From assembly GCA_902827055.1 (NCBI GenBank), contig CADEHD010000108.1:1-6928 (forward strand): a stretch of DNA of 6,928 nt, read 5' to 3'. Below are positions 5,737 to 6,928 of the stretch, in pieces (position 1 is the stretch's first letter; each line of letters begins with the position of its first letter). Under the pieces are notes generated by a model that searched no databases, was not told the DNA's origin, and was given only the letters and a program-made list of their open reading frames with translations. Both the position numbers and the translations under genes were made by a program. This DNA is from an uncultured Chloroflexota bacterium (GTDB taxonomy: Bacteria; Chloroflexota; Dehalococcoidia; UBA2979).

Positions 5737-6483
5737 ATGACGACCAGCCCCGCTCGCCCGATCGTGCTGCGCGCCGCCATCGACGCGGTGGTCGCGCCCG
5801 CCGAGGTCGTGGCGGCGTCACGCGCTCTGCTCGAGCGCCCACCAGCGGGCGACGTCGTGCGGCTGTTTCGCACCCGGGCCTGCGTCGCGTTCGGTCCCAA
5901 GGACGAACGGGCCTCCGGCTACTCGCGCGCCGTCGAGGCTGCGCAGGCGGCGGGCTTCGAGCCCGTGCCACGCCTCGAGGGTGGGCGCGCCGTCGCCACG
6001 GGGCCGGCCACCCTCGGCATCGCCTGGACCGTTCCCGGCGGGGACGGTCGCGCGCGGATCCGTCCGCGGTTCAGCATGCTGGCCGCGATCGTGGCCGAGG
6101 CGCTCCGGGAGCTGGGCGTCGCCGCCGAGGTGGGGCCGGTCGCCGGGGAGTACTGCCCGGGCGACTTCAGCGTGGGCGTGGGTGGTCGCGTGAAGGTCGC
6201 GGGCCTTGGACAGCGCGTGACCGCGGGGGGCTCGCACCTCGGGGCCTTCGTGGTGGTCGACGACGCGGTGCAGCTTCGCGAGGTGCTCGCGCCGGTGAAC
6301 GAGGCGCTGGGGGTCGCGTGGGAGCCGCGCTCGCTGGGGAGCGTCGCCGACCTCGTAGGCCCCGGTGTGGGCCTCGAGGCGGTGGCGCGTGCCGTCGAGG
6401 GCGCCTTCGGGCGTCGTTTCCCGCTGGTGGCGGCGCACGCGGAGCCGCCGAGGCCGGGCCGGGAGGGCCACGATGACCGATGA
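5737..6483 (+). CDS. Lipoate-protein ligase A/octanoyltransferase family protein (LplA/LipM/LipL-like)
   Basis: Predicted cytosolic enzyme of 248 residues that attaches or moves a lipoyl or octanoyl group on lipoyl domains such as GcvH. Family marks in order are the substrate-pocket motif RLEGGRAVATG (79-89), which corresponds to RRxxGGxxV; EYCPGDFSVGVGGRVKVAG with Cys140 and the conserved lysine Lys153; and GQR (158-160), matching the KxAGxxQR signature. Cys140 sits in a YCPG-type motif like the region of the acyl-accepting Cys in LipM/LipL, so an acyl-thioester transferase is possible as well as an ATP-using ligase. No separate C-terminal accessory domain is present. The start is the first possible one after the in-frame stop at 5668; no clear Shine-Dalgarno is seen before it. 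Its end overlaps gcvT by 11 bases, which suggests co-expression with the glycine cleavage system. Confidence 0.82.
   Translation: MTTSPARPIVLRAAIDAVVAPAEVVAASRALLERPPAGDVVRLFRTRACVAFGPKDERASGYSRAVEAAQAAGFEPVPRLEGGRAVATGPATLGIAWTVPGGDGRARIRPRFSMLAAIVAEALRELGVAAEVGPVAGEYCPGDFSVGVGGRVKVAGLGQRVTAGGSHLGAFVVVDDAVQLREVLAPVNEALGVAWEPRSLGSVADLVGPGVGLEAVARAVEGAFGRRFPLVAAHAEPPRPGREGHDDR
6461..6467 (+). promoter_or_regulatory. Ribosome binding site of gcvT
   Basis: GGGAGGG lies five bases before ATG 6473, inside the end of the preceding gene. It supports this start over the later in-frame ATG 6506 and gives independent initiation despite the overlap. Confidence 0.8.
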
Positions 6484-6928
6484 CCGGACGGACCAGCCCG
6501 GCGCCATGCCGAGGCTGCGGCGGCTGCCCCTGCACGACCGACACCTGGCGCTGGGGGCGCGCATGGCGCCCTTCGCTGGCTGGGAGATGCCGCTCCAGTA
6601 CGAGGGCGTGCTTGAGGAACACCACGCGGTGCGCGAGCGCGCGGGGATGTTCGACGTGTCGCACATGGGGCGGGTGCGCCTCGAGGGGGCCGACGCCGGC
6701 GAGGAGCTGCGCCGCGTCACGACGTTCGACGTGCGGCGGCTCGCACCGGGGGAGGCGCACTACTCGCTGTATTGCACGGAGGACGGTGGCATCGCTGACG
6801 ACGTGTTCGTGTATCGCCTCGGGGAGACGCGCTGGCTCGTGGTCCAGAACGCCGCCAACGCCGAGGCGGGCACGGCGCGGCTGCGCGCGGCGGTGCCCGG
6901 CGCCGACGACGTCACGGCCAGCACGGTG
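6473..6928 (+). CDS. gcvT: Aminomethyltransferase (glycine cleavage system T protein), 3' end missing
   Basis: GcvT takes the aminomethyl group bound to the lipoyl arm of GcvH, releases ammonia and passes the one-carbon unit to tetrahydrofolate. The first 152 codons are present of about 360-370 and the frame is open to the window edge. Clear family motifs are LPLHDRHLALGARMAPFAGW (18-37), EMPLQYEGVLEEHHAVRE (38-55), MFDVSHMGR (59-67), AHYSLYCTEDGGIADDVFVY (95-114) with the conserved catalytic Asp at 110 of the DD pair (corresponding to Asp101 of E. coli GcvT as I recall), and VVQNAANA (123-130). The first 16 residues precede the conserved domain and are hydrophilic. The gene overlaps the upstream lipoyl-attachment gene by 11 bases, a sign of translational coupling. 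gcvH and gcvP may follow beyond the window; this cannot be seen here. Confidence 0.96.
   Translation, partial: MTDDRTDQPGAMPRLRRLPLHDRHLALGARMAPFAGWEMPLQYEGVLEEHHAVRERAGMFDVSHMGRVRLEGADAGEELRRVTTFDVRRLAPGEAHYSLYCTEDGGIADDVFVYRLGETRWLVVQNAANAEAGTARLRAAVPGADDVTASTV

Noticed and set aside
5691..6476. A plus-strand frame overlapping the lipoyl-enzyme gene
   Set aside because: Its Arg/Gly-rich translation lacks motifs. The frame starting at 5737 carries the lipoate ligase signatures.
1..6928. A new defence, mobile or biosynthetic system
   Set aside because: All genes belong to common families without a shared system theme apart from the lipoyl enzyme and gcvT. No repeats array, transposase, toxin-antitoxin or phage signature was found.

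Overview
The window is GC-rich bacterial DNA. All genes lie on the plus strand and are tightly packed, with no gap longer than about 140 bases. The high GC, strong Shine-Dalgarno sites (GGAGGT, GGGAGG, GGGAGGG) and gene content suit a GC-rich Chloroflexota (Dehalococcoidia/Tepidiforma-like) or Actinomycetota genome. I lean to Chloroflexota because the C-terminal Cys domain of the secreted glycosidase and the soluble tail of the membrane glycosyltransferase-like protein resemble proteins I associate with that phylum. This is recall, not a search result.

Layout: (1) bases 1-873, the 3' part of an M42-family metallo-aminopeptidase gene, followed by a perfect 8-bp inverted repeat at 892-920; (2) 976-2706, a polytopic membrane protein of GT-C glycosyltransferase type with a soluble C-terminal domain; (3) 2830-3132, a small DUF4342-type protein; (4) a sigma70-like promoter at 3178-3206 and a complete tRNA-Phe(GAA) with encoded CCA at 3240-3315; (5) 3370-4701, a secreted clan GH-A (GH5-like) glycoside hydrolase with a linker and a small C-terminal domain; (6) 4840-5670, an aldo-keto reductase; (7) 5737-6483, a lipoate ligase/octanoyltransferase-family protein; (8) 6473-6928, the 5' part of gcvT, cut by the window edge.

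The clearest functional link is between the last two genes. The lipoyl-attachment enzyme overlaps gcvT by 11 bases. GcvT works on the aminomethyl group carried by the lipoyl arm of GcvH, so the pair probably serves glycine cleavage. The other genes look like single housekeeping or cell-envelope genes placed side by side. The window shows no mobile element, CRISPR array, phage gene or defence system, and I see no convincing new multi-gene system. The points most worth following up are the Glu in place of the usual Asp metal ligand in the M42 peptidase, the Cys/Lys pair in the lipoyl enzyme, and the extra C-terminal domains on the glycosidase and the membrane protein.
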